The notes under the pieces are model-generated. The model ran no database searches. It was given only the letters and a program-made list of their open reading frames with translations, and had not been told where the DNA came from. The translations under genes and the position numbers were made by a program. A stretch of DNA of 64,000 bases from Balamuthia mandrillaris (Eukaryota > Discosea > Longamoebia > Balamuthiidae). Position 1 is the stretch's first letter. Each line of letters starts with the position of its first letter. The stretch lies in the NCBI GenBank assembly GCA_031835245.1, contig JAVKOQ010000094.1:62001-126000 (forward strand), written 5' to 3'. Of the stretch, positions 33,710-44,280 are shown in pieces.

Positions 33710-34288
33710 AGAAGAAGAAACAAAAAAAAAAGGTGTGAAGATATACACATTTCCTGCCGACTCGCCTGTGACGTGTTCGTTGTCGACACGTGAATGGAGG
33801 GTGCCATGGTAACTGCTGTGGAGACAGAGCAGTACCCAGGAAACCTAAATTGGGTGTGTAACCTGGGTGATCAGGCTGTCTTTAAGTCACCTTTGTTGAA
33901 AAAAGGAAACCTGAAATATTCCGTTATTCCATAAACAGATTGTTGTAGACATTTCATTACCCTAAACTCAGATCTCATTTCTATTTTTGGAAATTGAAGG
34001 AGATTTTGCTTCCAAACGCCGTTTTTTGTCTGTCGTATTTCCTCGTTTTCTCACCGGTACCTTTCTTCCGAATAGCAAACAAAAGCAATACACAAAAAAA
34101 CAAAAAAATAATAATAGGGCGATTGAGCAAAGCACTCTTTTTATTTGAAGAAGGGAGACACACACACGCACGCGCAGCAGAACAATTATTACCCTCCCTC
34201 CTTCCAGCAATTCCTCTGCTTTGTTTTGTTTTTTTTCTTTCAACCACAAAAAAACAAACAAACCAAACAAACACCTACAAAAGCTTGC
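33710..34288. other. Spacer with a small hairpin
   Basis: 579 bp without a gene. GTCGACACGTG lies near 33781. A possible hairpin pairs ACCCAGG (33834-33840) with CCTGGGT (33862-33868). A short T/A-rich stretch leads to the next gene. No named RNA family was recognised. Confidence 0.4.
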
Positions 34289-35920
34289 ATGGAAGAGCAT
34301 CACCATTCCTCCTCCTTTCATTCCACGTTGTGGAACAAGCTGACCGCCCTCGCCAGGAAGAAAGAGCAGCCCTCCAAGGACAAGAACGACAATGAGGGCC
34401 AGGGCCAGGGACAGGGGCAGGACCCCTGGAAGACCGCCAGCGGGCTGAACCCCAGCCCCTCCCGAGATAACTCCCAGGAGCTGACGCTGAGGCACTGCCA
34501 GAGGAGACGCGAGGAAGAGAGCGCCTCCGCGGAGAAGAAGGCCGCGCCCCCTGGTGCTAGGCTGCTTAGCGTGGCCTACGTGGGCGACTGCGAGGTCTCC
34601 GTCGGGGTGGTGGACAGCCAAAGCGGAAAGTTTGAACGCTCTCTTGAACAAGTATGCCCCCTCCTCCCCCCTTTTTTTTGTAGCTCATCTTTACTGTTTC
34701 ATCTTCAAGTTTTCGTCTTCAGCCCATCCTTTTTTTTTTTTGCAGATTTTCTAAAAAAAAATTTGCTTTGCAAAGAGCATCCATGTGGGACGCTCGTTGG
34801 AGCTTCCTCCTATTAACGGGGCTAGGGCCTGGAACCGCGACGACCGCGTCATCTACTTTATGGGCAACAAGGAGGAGGGCTCCTTCCTCTACCGCTTCGA
34901 CCTCCAGACGGGGACACTGCGCGCCTCCTCGCATGCCCTCGATCGCGGGCTCCCCTGGACCCTGGCCTATGACCCCCGCTGGCCGCAGCACCTCTGGTGC
35001 TTTGCCGTGCAGCCCTTTGTCCAGTCCACGCTCAGCCTCTACCAGGTGGAGGTGGAGACGGGGAAGATGCGGCTGGTCACCAACTTTGATAGACAATACA
35101 GCAAGCTCATCCGAGCCGGAAGGGACAACTACTGTGGAGCCTATGACGCGGCCACGTCGCGGTTCTTCCTCTACCTGGAGAAGCGTCGCGGCAAGAGCAA
35201 ACGTCACAAGCAACCGGAGGAGGCGGAGGAAGAGCAAGTAAGAGACCGGGAGATAACAGCGGATGCGGATGTCTTGATGGAGCGCAAGATGAGTCGTGCG
35301 TTGCGGCTGTATCGTCAGTTGGAGGAGGACCCTATGCTGCTCATTGTTGACACGGACACGCTGAGCACCGTGGAGGTTCCCATTCGCTTCTCTCGCCTAG
35401 AGAACGTGAAGCTCAACACGTTGGAGTCGTACGTCTACAGCAAACGCTGGAACTGCCTCTTTGGCTTTGCCTCGTTGACCAAGGAGAAGTGCATGGTGCA
35501 GCAGCGGCTCCGGATGCAGTTTGTGCGAGTGGAGGTGGCTACTGGCACCGTCACTCCGTTGGGACCAGAGTGGAGCGACTATAAGCGAGCGGAAGATGGC
35601 TTGATGGCATTGGATGAAGAACGGGGTCTCCTTTTCACGAGCATCGTTAGGTTTGTTCTCTCTCTCTCTTTCTCTCTCTCCTTTCTGCTCCTCTGCTCTC
35701 TTGTTCTCTTCTCTTTGCTAACTGCTCTTTCTTCAAAAGCGAATGGTCTTGGTTTACAACGCATTGGCGTTTTGTCACCATTGACGTGAGGACAGGAACT
35801 GTCTCTCATGAGACGACGTGGTACAACGCCTCCTCCCGAGCGCTTTGCTTCTTCCCTCCGGAGCTCTCCTCTCCTGCCAAGAGCACCAGGAAAGAAGGCC
35901 CCCAATCGTTACGTCTATAA
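34289..35920 (+). CDS. Unknown beta-propeller-like protein
   Basis: Three exons, 34289-34651, 34776-35650 and 35740-35920, give 472 aa. The N-terminal 90 residues are polar and likely disordered. After that, strand-turn units recur, each ending in an aromatic/Asp pattern: RVIYFMGNKEEGSFLYRFDL, HLWCFAVQPFVQSTLSLYQV, NYCGAYDAATSRFFLYLEKR, MLLIVDTDTLSTVEVPIRFS and LFGFASLTKEK. This suggests a WD/Kelch-like propeller, but no family motif is exact. There is no signal peptide, so it is probably cytosolic. A charged insert sits at about 265-300. Function unknown. Exon phases are all consistent. Confidence 0.65.
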
Positions 35921-36170
35921 CACACGATGGATGAGTTGCACTGTCCATAGTAGTTTTGGCATTTATTTTTTTTTTTTTTGTTGGTGTTCTTTTTTGTTAT
36001 TCTTTGTATTTTTATATTATTATCACCAATCCAGTTTTGTTTTTTCTTATTTCTCTCGTTCTCTCTTGTTCTCTTTCATTCTTCTTTCTCACTCTCATCT
36101 CGTTTTCTCGCATTTATCTCCTCTTTCTTCACATTATCACACGGATGGGCAAGAGGCTCTTTTGTTGCGT

Positions 36171-37765
36171 TTACGTGTAGGACAGACGAAGCAACAAGGG
36201 AGGGTCAAAGTTGTCGTTCGTCAAACTGATGTAGATGGAATGATTGCCTTGGGCGGCATCGGGAAGGTTCGGATAGTAGCCACCGTAGAGCGGAAACGCA
36301 GCCAACGGCTTGCCTTCCTTGGAGAGCTGTCTCACCATTCCGGTCGCATCGTCATCGTCGTCCGCTCTTTTCGCTTTTCTCGTCTTGTATAACGCGCCAA
36401 CCACCTTTGTTCGAACAACGATGTAAGCACCAGGGACAGCATAAAAGCGGGAGAAAGGAGCAAAGGTTTTTTTTTTACCTGACTGGCAGCAAAGAGGTAA
36501 CCATCGCCAACGGTGAGGGCTTGAGGGATCTCGTAGAACGGGATGGATCCGTTGGGCGTGCAGAACTGGGTCGCCAACGTCGCGTTCAGGATGCACAGAT
36601 CGGCAAACACTTGATCCTCTGTAAAGATGAACTGTTTTTACCGACCGTTAGGCTTATCTGCCATTTCACTATGATGTTCTCTCTCTCTTTCTCTCTCTCT
36701 CCTTCTCTCTCTCTCTCTCTCTCTCTCTCTTCCTTCTCTTCTCTCTGGCTTAACACCTACCGTATCGGAAGGGTTCTGATAATTGTAGAACGGAACGGGA
36801 GGTGTCATGTGGCCAAAGGTGTAGGTCCAGTTGAGAACTTTCCAGGTGGTGTAGTCCACTTGGATGAGGCCGTAGCCTTGCCAAGAGGTTCCGCGCTGGG
36901 CTACGAAGTAGGCATTTGTTCCTTCTTGAGAGCTGTATTGAAAGATTGATATCAAAGAGAGAGAGAGAGAGAGAGAGAGAGAAACGAACGTGAAGCCATT
37001 ATAAAAGTGAGTGTAGGATCCGTTTCCAACGGTTTGTGTCTGTGGAAGAAGCGAAAAGCTCTTCGTCTCAAACTGTTTAATCCACTTTGTTGGTCACTCA
37101 AGAAATAAAGAAAGAAACGACAAGAAAGAAAGAAAGAAACAACAAGAAAGAGAAAGGGATAAAGACGGAAAGCAAAACCTGGTAGACGTAGGAAACGTTG
37201 CCCTCCACCCCTTGAAACAGATAGACCATGGAATAATCCGGCAAGACGAAGCCATTGTCCAAGTTGGTGTTGTCCACCAGCGGGAAAGGCGCGCTCTTCC
37301 TTGTCACTTTCCAGGAGACCAAGTCCACCTTTGTAGAAGAACTGGTTAACCACCACAAGACAGACTTTAAAAAACAAAAACATAACAAACCTCCAAGCCC
37401 AGGTTAGCAAACAACCACATCTTGGGCGTCACTTTCGGCGAGGACGGAGGCACGATGAAGGTCTGCACCCGCGGGAACGGGGTCAGTCCCTCGTTCGACA
37501 CGATCAGCGTTCGGGTGATGTTGAGCGTCCAGCCGTCAAACTCGGTGAGCGTGTATCCCTGCGGCCTCTCCACCACGGCATAGACGCTGCCGTTGTGGTA
37601 GTCCAGCGTGACGGGGATGCTCGCGATGCCAAAGGAGTAGTTGGCGCTGCCGGTAAAGCCCACGGCCTCCACGGCGGAGAAAGCAGAAGAAGAGGAAAAA
37701 GAGGAGAGGAGAACGTGGAAGAGTAGGCCAGTGATGCTGACACGAACGATCCGCTCTGCCGCCAT
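36171..37765 (-). CDS. Secreted beta-rich protein of unknown function
   Basis: Six exons, 37765-37391, 37328-37179, 37039-36990, 36932-36761, 36616-36479 and 36404-36171, give 372 aa. A signal peptide (VSITGLLFHVLLSSFSSSSA) begins the protein. Repeating units such as IPVTLDYHNGSVYAVVERPQ, KVTPKMWLFANLGLEVDLVS, GTNAYFVAQRGTSWQGYGLI and YFNGF-like turns, together with several N-glycosylation sequons (NYS, NGS, NIT, NVS, NHS), suggest an extracellular or lysosomal propeller. No exact family was recognised. The first eight codons and the upstream about 430 bp are duplicated at 40.3-40.7 kb. Introns carry (GA)n on the plus strand. Confidence 0.7.
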
Positions 37766-38190
37766 CGTTGCTGTGCCGGGGCTGTGGTTGAGCGGTTTGA
37801 CGAACAGAAAAGAAAAAGAAGGAAGAAAAACGGGAACGAAAGGAGAAGAAAAAGAAAAGAAAAGAAAAGAAAAGATGAGCGAAACGTCGCGCGACTTTTC
37901 CTTTTTGGAGGCCCAACAAACCAATCAGAAAGAAAGAAAGACTGAAAGAAAGAAACAACAAGAAAGAAAGAAAGAAAGAAAGAAACGACAAGAAAGAAAG
38001 AAAGAAAGAAAGAAACGACAAGAAAGAAAGAAACGACAAGAAAGAAACGACAAGAAAGAAAGAAAGAAACGACAAGAAAGAAACGACAAGAAAGAAAGAA
38101 AGAAAGAAAGAAAGAAACGACAAGAAAGAAAGAAACGACAAGAAAGAAAGAAACGACAAGAAAGAAACGACAAGAAAGAAACAAAAAAGT
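37737..38190 (-). repeat. Direct repeat A: 5' region of the secreted-protein gene
   Basis: Contains the start codon region and upstream (AAGAAAGAAACGAC)n tract of the gene at 36.2-37.8 kb. It is matched, in the same orientation, by 40290-40735, including GATGAGCGAAA...TCCTTTTTGG and the codons for MAAERIVR. The copies differ at scattered positions, so the duplication is not recent. Confidence 0.75.
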
Positions 38191-38641
38191 GGCCACCCTC
38201 ACCGCCACTACCACCACACCGCCACCGCCACCAGAGGAACAGTGTGCCCATCACTTCCTTTTAACTAACTACTAGAATGAGGATCCTTCAACTAAAAATT
38301 CAAGCTTTTAAAGGAACTGGATGGTGGAAGAAGAAGAAGACATAGACCAGCAACCAGGTCCCTTCTCTTCGCCGGCAAGCCCTTTTTTTTGTGACCAAAT
38401 CATATTGTTTTTTGTCCAAGGCAACCGATCAGAGAACACCACTGCTGCCGCCGCCACCACTGCCATCACTACCGCCTCGACCTCCACTAATTCTCCTTAT
38501 CTTCCAACGTGTCAACAACAACCACCACCATACTTGTTGGCTGGACACAACACATCTGAATCTTCTTCGCAAGGGCCACTACGATGCACCATTCGTGTGT
38601 GGATAGAAGATTATGGTGGAAACGGTGGCTGTGAGCTCACG
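38191..38641 (+). other. Region with a weak open frame
   Basis: An open frame 38321-38761 begins with ATG (MVEEEEDIDQQPGPFSSPAS) and is Thr/Ser/Pro-rich, ending near YPQ-stop. It has no recognised family, is not flanked by convincing splice sites and overlaps the minus-strand coiled-coil frame by 120 bp. It may be non-coding. Confidence 0.2.
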
Positions 38642-39343
38642 TCACCCGACCTTCAAGCTATTGAGCCTGTTGTTGACAGCGAGGAGGAGGACCGGGACAA
38701 AACAAGAGGGCGAGGTCCCAGCGGTAGCGATCTTGTTACTTGGACTCTTTACCCCCAGTAGGGGAACGAAGCAGTGACCCAACTCAACAACCACATCGAG
38801 GTTCTGGAGACGAGACGCAAGAGAGCCCAGGAGAATTTGGCATCCCCTGTGACGATGCCTTTTTTTGAGTTGGGTCGTCAACTCTTTGTTGGAGGTTTTT
38901 AGTTGGGCCACTCGCGCCGTCAACTCTTTGTTGGAGGTTTTTAGTTGGGCCACTCGAGCCGTCAACTCTTTGTTGGAGGTTTTTAGTTGGGCCACTTCTG
39001 CTTCCAAATCGTCCAACCGTTGCAGCACGGAGTCCAGGACCTCAGCGAGTCGGTCCCGCACCACGCCTTTCAACGTCTCCTCCTCCACGCATGGAGTCAC
39101 CACCACTTTCTTGCAATCCTTGCCAAGCAAGAACGGCTTCGCTTCGGAGACATCTGCAATGCAGGCGCCCTTGTGGAACGTTTCGAGGTTTTCCTTGTTT
39201 TCCGCCCCAAGAAACAGGCCTTCGCATGTGAAAGCTTCAAACACTTGTTCCTTTTCTTGTGTTCTCCGCCTTTTGGGGTTGTCGGCCCGTGCGGAGCAGG
39301 TTCGGACTTTGCGGGCAGCTGTGCTCTTGGTTTGGTTGCTCAT
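38642..39343 (-). CDS. Hypothetical coiled-coil protein
   Basis: A single open frame of 233 codons. The basic N-terminus (MSNQTKSTAARKVRTCSARA) is followed by a charged middle and a heptad region (LAEVLDSVLQRLDDLEAEVA). Next come three near-identical 15-residue units AQLKTSNKELTARV, coded by 45-bp repeats at about 38868-39000. The last 70 residues look less protein-like. No family was recognised. It sits between the copia-like fossil and the repeat A copy and may have come with that insertion or be a small host gene. Confidence 0.4.
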   Translation of the reverse strand: MSNQTKSTAARKVRTCSARADNPKRRRTQEKEQVFEAFTCEGLFLGAENKENLETFHKGACIADVSEAKPFLLGKDCKKVVVTPCVEEETLKGVVRDRLAEVLDSVLQRLDDLEAEVAQLKTSNKELTARVAQLKTSNKELTARVAQLKTSNKELTTQLKKRHRHRGCQILLGSLASRLQNLDVVVELGHCFVPLLGVKSPSNKIATAGTSPSCFVPVLLLAVNNRLNSLKVG

Positions 39344-39399
39344 GGTGCAGCAGCTTGCCTGTGGTTGTGTGTGAAAATATAAAATAAAAAAAAAAAGAG

Positions 39400-40290
39400 C
39401 ACTTTGAGGAGTCTCTCCTCAAGGTCTTGGAGCCGCCTCCAAGGACATCGTCATCGTCGTCTTCCTCCTCATCACTATTGTCAGCATCATCACCAGGGTA
39501 GGCAATCATGTAGGGGCTTTCGTCGATGGGGACAGGATTGCTTTCCAAACACATAGGTTAACATCCTTGCTGAAGACAATCGATGTTGTAGCCTTATGGG
39601 AGAGACGATAGGCTTTGGCTCCTGCTTCAGGACCGAGGTAGATCGTTTCTTTGGCCCAAGCAGCAAACTTGTTTCGTTGGGACTTGGGAACATGCACAAA
39701 GGCAGAGCAACCGGATGTACGAAGATGAGCAAGGGAGGGCCAGAGGTAACTGACGGGGAGAGTTGAGGCTGATATGACCGAGACGTCGAGGCCAGAGTTC
39801 TAGGGGCATGGTGGGATGCCGCGAAGTAGAGGAGAGAGGCTATTTGGAGGGGACCGAGCTAAGCGTAGGTGTGACCGTCTTTGACGACGTGATAAGCACG
39901 GACCAGGTGGGTTCCCTTGAGCTTGGGTATGACAGCAACACATCTTTGCTTGCTGTCGTAGATAGTGCACGAGCTCAAGTTGAAGTCGACCTTGACACGG
40001 AGAGTAGGTTTGTAGTAAGGTCTGGAACTAGGAGAACGTTCCTGAGCTTCGTGGAGGTTTTGCCGCCGTCAAGGGCAAGAGGGATGTTGCTCCAGAATCG
40101 AGATACCAGCCGACGGTTTTTATTTACGACGACGTAGAAGACGAGGAGAGGGAGAGAAACCTATTTTATGTGAGGACGGAAACACCATGCTTGTCAAACG
40201 ATCTTGTTGTTTCCCCAACAACACAATCTTCAACTGCACCACCTCAAGCCAACGATCCCGACCCAGAGCTATGGAGGCAAGGGATGCTGA
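39400..40290 (-). mobile_element. Ty1/copia-like retrotransposon fossil, fragment
   Basis: Minus-strand traces of copia-type pol: a stretch around 39.85-40.16 kb resembles the protease-to-GAG-pre-integrase region, and one around 39.5-39.75 kb resembles the piece after the integrase core (HVPKSQRNKFAAWAK, YLGPEAGAKAYRL). It is a partial, broken copy with several breaks and no reverse transcriptase seen. No LTRs of its own were recognised; the direct repeats at 37.7-38.2 and 40.3-40.7 kb that bracket the region are copies of a host gene's 5' end. Likely old. Confidence 0.65.
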
Positions 40291-40735
40291 TGATGCGAAC
40301 GATCCGCTCTGCTGCCATTGCTATTGTGCCGGTGCTGTCGTTGCAAGAGAAAAGAAAAAAGAAGAAAGAAAGCGATAAACAGAAACGAACAGAAGGAGAA
40401 AAAAAAAAAAGAGAAAGAAAAGATGAGCGAAAAGTCACGTCTTCCTTTTTGGCAGGCCAAGCAACGATACAGAAAGAAAGAAAGAAAGAAAGGACAAGAA
40501 AGAAAGGACAAGAAAGAAAGGACAAGAAAGAAAGGACAAGAAAGAAAGAACAAGAAAGAAAGGACAAGAAAGAAAGAACAAGAAAGAAAGAAAGAAAGAA
40601 AGAAACGACAAGAAACGACAAGAAACGACAAGAAAGAAAGGACAAGAAAGAAAGAAAGAAAGAAAGAAACGACAAGAAACGACAAGAAACGACAAGAAAC
40701 GACAAGAAAGAAACGACAAGAAAGACAGAGAACAA
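40275..40735 (-). pseudogene. Truncated duplicate of the secreted-protein gene 5' end (repeat B)
   Basis: On the minus strand an ATG at 40318 opens MAAERIVR..., the same first residues as the gene starting at 37765. Similarity runs upstream through the same CACCGGCACA, GATGAGCGAAAA and (AAGAAACGACAAG)n blocks. Homology fades within about 15 codons, where the copia-like sequence begins. No later exon of the gene is found beside it, so this is a 5' fragment and not a working paralogue. Confidence 0.7.
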
Positions 40736-40751
40736 CTCGACGTTAAGGTTA

Positions 40752-41952
40752 TTAGGCATAAATAAGAGAAAGAACCAAGGAGGATAGAGACGAAGCAGAA
40801 GAAGTGGAATAGTCGATGGGTTCGCACTGAACGTCTTCATCCAACAAAATATCAGCGGCAGCGATTGGATTGCACTGGGCGATGCAGTGGTTCGGAGTGT
40901 GAACGACGTACTCGCTGCTGGGGATGAGGGTACGATCCGGTCGGACGTAATCCGTGCTGATGATCTGGGCGCCGCTCGACCAAGCGGCCTCTTGTGTGGA
41001 GTAGTCGCTGTTTCTGGCTTCGGTTGTGTCTGAGCGTAATAATGTAAGGAAGATTATGGTAAGAAGAGGGATAAATAAGGATGAAGGAAGGAAAAGAGGA
41101 AGATAGTTGAAAAAAGCACAAGCACAAGCACAAGCACAAGCACAAGCACAAGCACAAGCACAAGCACAAGCACAAGCACAAGCACAAGAAGAACAAGAAG
41201 CAAAACTCACCCGAATCAGCTCTCGCTCTAACGATGTATCCCTTGCCCACCAAATCCTGAATATCTTCATAATGGGTCTTCGGATTGTTGCGCTTAAAAA
41301 TGGCAGCATCAGGCTCTCCGTCAGGTCTCTCTCTGAAGATGACACGCTGCAAAGAGGTATTGCTGAAGACCTGTTGGACGTCTGAAGCAGGATTGTTGTC
41401 CAGGAAGAAGATAAACTTGCCCATTGACTCGCTGATGGTCGGCCAACCTACCTCTGTGACCACTTGGGAAAGGGTCATGTTGGGATGGTCGTTTGTGAGT
41501 GAGGCAGGACTTAAAATTCGATCCTGTCATGCGAACGTTTTTAAAAAAAGAGAGAAAGAGATAAGAAGACCGCGGACGGAGGTCAGGAGAAAGCAAATAA
41601 TAATAAGACAAAACAAAACAAAAGCAAAGAAATATACCAGAGGAATAACGCTAAGGATCTCTTCTTCCAACGAAGCAAGAGCTGTGGTGTTAGCCCAAGA
41701 AAGGGGTACAACAGGGTGAAAGCCGAGTTCTTCTGCCATGGAAGGCAAGATGGGCAACGGATTGGCCTTAAGCTCTAATTGAATAAACAGAGGGGTGTGG
41801 TGGCCATCAACCGAGTTAGACCATTCCATCAGTTGCGACAGGCATTCCACCAAAGTGTAACAGTGGGTCCTAAAACAAATATTATTTTGTTTAAAGTGTT
41901 GGGTCAAGCTTACGCTTTTACCTTCGAAGCAATAATGCGAGGAGAGAGAGAA

Positions 41953-41991
<39 letters not shown>

Positions 41992-42592
41992 AGAAGAGGG
42001 ATTAAATTTACCGATAGTCTACATCTTGAACGTGGAATACTTTGCTGTTGGTCGAAGTGGCCATAACTCCTTCCGGATCGTATGGTGGCTGAAGAGTGCA
42101 ATCGCATTGCTCTACAAAGGCATGTAAGTAAAATGAAGAAAGAATACTAAAGAAAGAAACAAGAAAATGACTAGGCCGCAGAAAAAAGAAACGGAAGAAT
42201 AAGAAGGCATTTGTCACCCTCGACAACGGCGAGACCACTAGGCCTGGCGTAAAGAAAAGAAGGGTCATAAAAGACGTCAAACTCAAATGCCCTTACACGA
42301 TAGTCTTCCAACTGTTCGCGAAGAGGCGGCAACTCGTAGTCCATGAGTTGCGTTATACCAGGTATGACTTTGTCAACAACTTTTTATTCATAACGCAAAG
42401 AATATGTACGCAGGGTTAGGGAAGAAAAAAAAAGGAGAAAACGCATGAAGTAGTACAAAGTGAACGACATACCGTCTCTTACTTCACGATGAGTCCGCAT
42501 ATGATAACTTGATTAGAGCAAAAAAAAAGTGAGAGAAGAATGGAAGAACGAGGAAACAACGAAGAGGAGTGAAAGAGGGAAACGGAAGAGCT

Positions 42593-42632
<40 letters not shown>

Positions 42633-42804
42633 CGGACCTGTTGTGGGTTCCAACCACTTGTATCTGATTAAGACGGAGTTCGTCGTTCGAAGCGTCACAA
42701 ATGGGAGTAACGTCATGATCCGCGCTGCACAAGAGCGTTGTTGCCGTGGTTGACAACAAAAGAAAGAGAGCAAGCATCCTCTTGACGCTGGGCACAAGAG
42801 CCAT
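40752..42804 (-). CDS. Secreted phosphoinositide phospholipase C, Ca2+-dependent type
   Basis: Seven exons, 42804-42638, 42507-42473, 42367-42218, 42111-42012, 41869-41638, 41523-41211 and 41029-40752, give 424 aa. A signal peptide (MLALFLLLSTTATTLLCSA) leads. The TIM-barrel starts LRLNQIQVVGTHNSYHMR with the first catalytic His, then LREQLEDYRVRAFEFDVFYD with the metal-binding E-x-D, FHVQDVDYRTHCYTLVECL with the second His, TPLFIQLELKA, and IFRERPDG later. This layout fits the Ca2+-dependent PI-PLC-like family (PF16670 type). It would cleave phosphoinositides or similar lipids outside the cell or in lysosomes. Intron 6 carries an (AAGCAC)n hexamer. All phases close. Confidence 0.82.
41110..41192 (-). 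repeat. (CAAGCA)n hexamer repeat, intronic
   Basis: About 13 perfect CAAGCA units in intron 6 of the PI-PLC gene, one of the few intronic repeats that is not purely purine/pyrimidine. Confidence 0.92.
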
Positions 42805-43164
42805 AGTAGAAAAGAGACCAAGGGTAGGTTCGTAGGCCGTTTCTTCTTCCCTTGCTGGTGTATTTTGTGGCGGTAATGATGATGCTTTAGCACAGCCACC
42901 CTAAGGCAATAATTAATAATGTGAGATTTCGGTTGTTACCATAAGAGGGGCCCCTAGGGTGCTTCCATCTAGAGGTGCTGTGGCGTCTTTTCGTTTGCCT
43001 AAGAGACGTTTGCTGGCAGTACTCCTCTTTCTTCATCCGCATTCAGTCTTTGTTTTCCTTCCTTTCCATACCACCTGTTTTTTTTTTTGTTCTCTCTTCA
43101 TGGTGGACTATGTTTGCTGTCTACCTCTGCAGCTCATTTCTTCCAAGCATGCTTCTGTGCTTGT
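42805..43164. other. Spacer between PI-PLC start and F-box gene end
   Basis: 360 bp with a GGGGCCCCTAGGG block near 42947 and T-rich stretches. Nothing coding is seen. Confidence 0.5.
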
Positions 43165-43758
43165 TCACTTTGCAAGTGGAATGTACTCCCAGTCCCAGGT
43201 CTTGGCGCAGCTAACGCAGTCCTTCCAATGCACGTAGGTCACGTTCCGCTGCAACACCTTCTGCCGGGCGGTATTGGCCCCGCAGTAGGGGCAGGGGAAT
43301 GGCGTGTACTTGGCCAGCAGGTCCGTCTGCACCTTCTCCTCAAAGTAGTTGTTCTTGAAGGTGACCTGCCAGGCCGTCTTGCCGTTTCTGGTGAACAGCT
43401 GAGTGGCCGGCAGGTCCTCTCCGTAGCGCCTTTTGCAGAGGGCCTCCCATAGGGGCTCCTCGTGGAATACCAGGTGAAAGCGTTTGCAGGCCCTGGCCGC
43501 CATGGCTAGGTCCCTGGGTGAGGCCAGGTGCTTGAAGATATGGAGGAGCACCTCGTCGGGGATAAATAAAAAGGGTTTCTCAGCGAGGGTGGAGCGCTCG
43601 CGTTCCGCTTGTTCTTGTTGGAGGCGCTGTAGCTCCGCCGCTTCTCTTTTCTTCTCTACCCATTCTTGCATCAGCTCTCTGTGCTTAAGGACTCGTTCTC
43701 GCAGCTTGACTCGCTTTGTGTGTTGTTGTTGTTCTTGTTAAGGACGTCGAAGAAGATG

Positions 43759-43818
<60 letters not shown>

Positions 43819-44004
43819 CGAGATGGACAAGAAACGATGCACATGGAGAAAAGAGGGGCTAGGAACCTTGAATTCCCTTCGTTCTTTTTCTTCTAAACTT
43901 AGCTGCGGGCACTGTTCGTTTTCGCTCTTTTCGAGCTCCTGCAACCGTCTCTTCAGCCTCGCTTCCACCTCCTCCTCCTTCGCCTCCATCGTCGCCTCGG
44001 CCAT
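43165..44004 (-). CDS. F-box protein with C-terminal Cys motifs
   Basis: Two exons, 44004-43867 and 43713-43165, give 228 aa; an upstream in-frame ATG at 44025 (MIVFGTD) is possible. A Glu/Lys coiled N-terminus (VEARLKRRLQELEKSENEQC, then RVKLRERVLKHRELMQEWVE across the splice) leads to an F-box at about 93-140 (FIPDEVLLHIFKHLASPRDL, ARACKRFHLVFHEEPLWEAL). The C-terminal 70 residues have TAWQVTFKNNYFE and two Cys pairs (CPYCGANTARQ, CVSCAKTW) like a zinc ribbon. It probably recruits substrates to an SCF ubiquitin ligase. The acceptor of the single intron (ACAAAG|CGA) was chosen because it keeps the coiled coil in frame. Confidence 0.78.
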
Positions 44005-44025
44005 GTCTGTGCCAAAGACGATCAT

Positions 44026-44280
44026 TTTCGTCGACGATCGATCTTGTGTTGTTTGAATTTTAATTGGACGATGATCATCGATCTCATCGGATGACGTGTG
44101 CGAAAAGTGACGTGTGCTCGGTCGTCGTCAAAAATGTTTGATTGGTTCATTTTGTTGAGAAAAAAAAATCCCTTCCTTTTATCGGCCAACCTCTGAAATT
44201 TTGGTTTGGATAAAGTTAAAAAAAAAGCGAAGGGGCGGAAGCGGACGGTTGAAGCAAAAGAGCGTAGGGCAGCTGAAAAG
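44026..44280. promoter_or_regulatory. Divergent promoter with duplicated TGACGTGTGC
   Basis: Between the F-box gene (minus) and the secreted Cys-rich gene (plus). TGACGTGTGC occurs at 44092-44101 and 44108-44117, 16 bp apart. A GTCGAC sits at 44029 inside GTCGACGATCG. The TGACGT core recalls the sites at 17.3 kb. Confidence 0.5.

Noticed and set aside
37737-40735. Direct repeats as LTRs of a whole retroelement
   Set aside because: The repeats contain the start codon and first codons of a host gene and lack clear TG...CA ends, so a gene-5' duplication is preferred.
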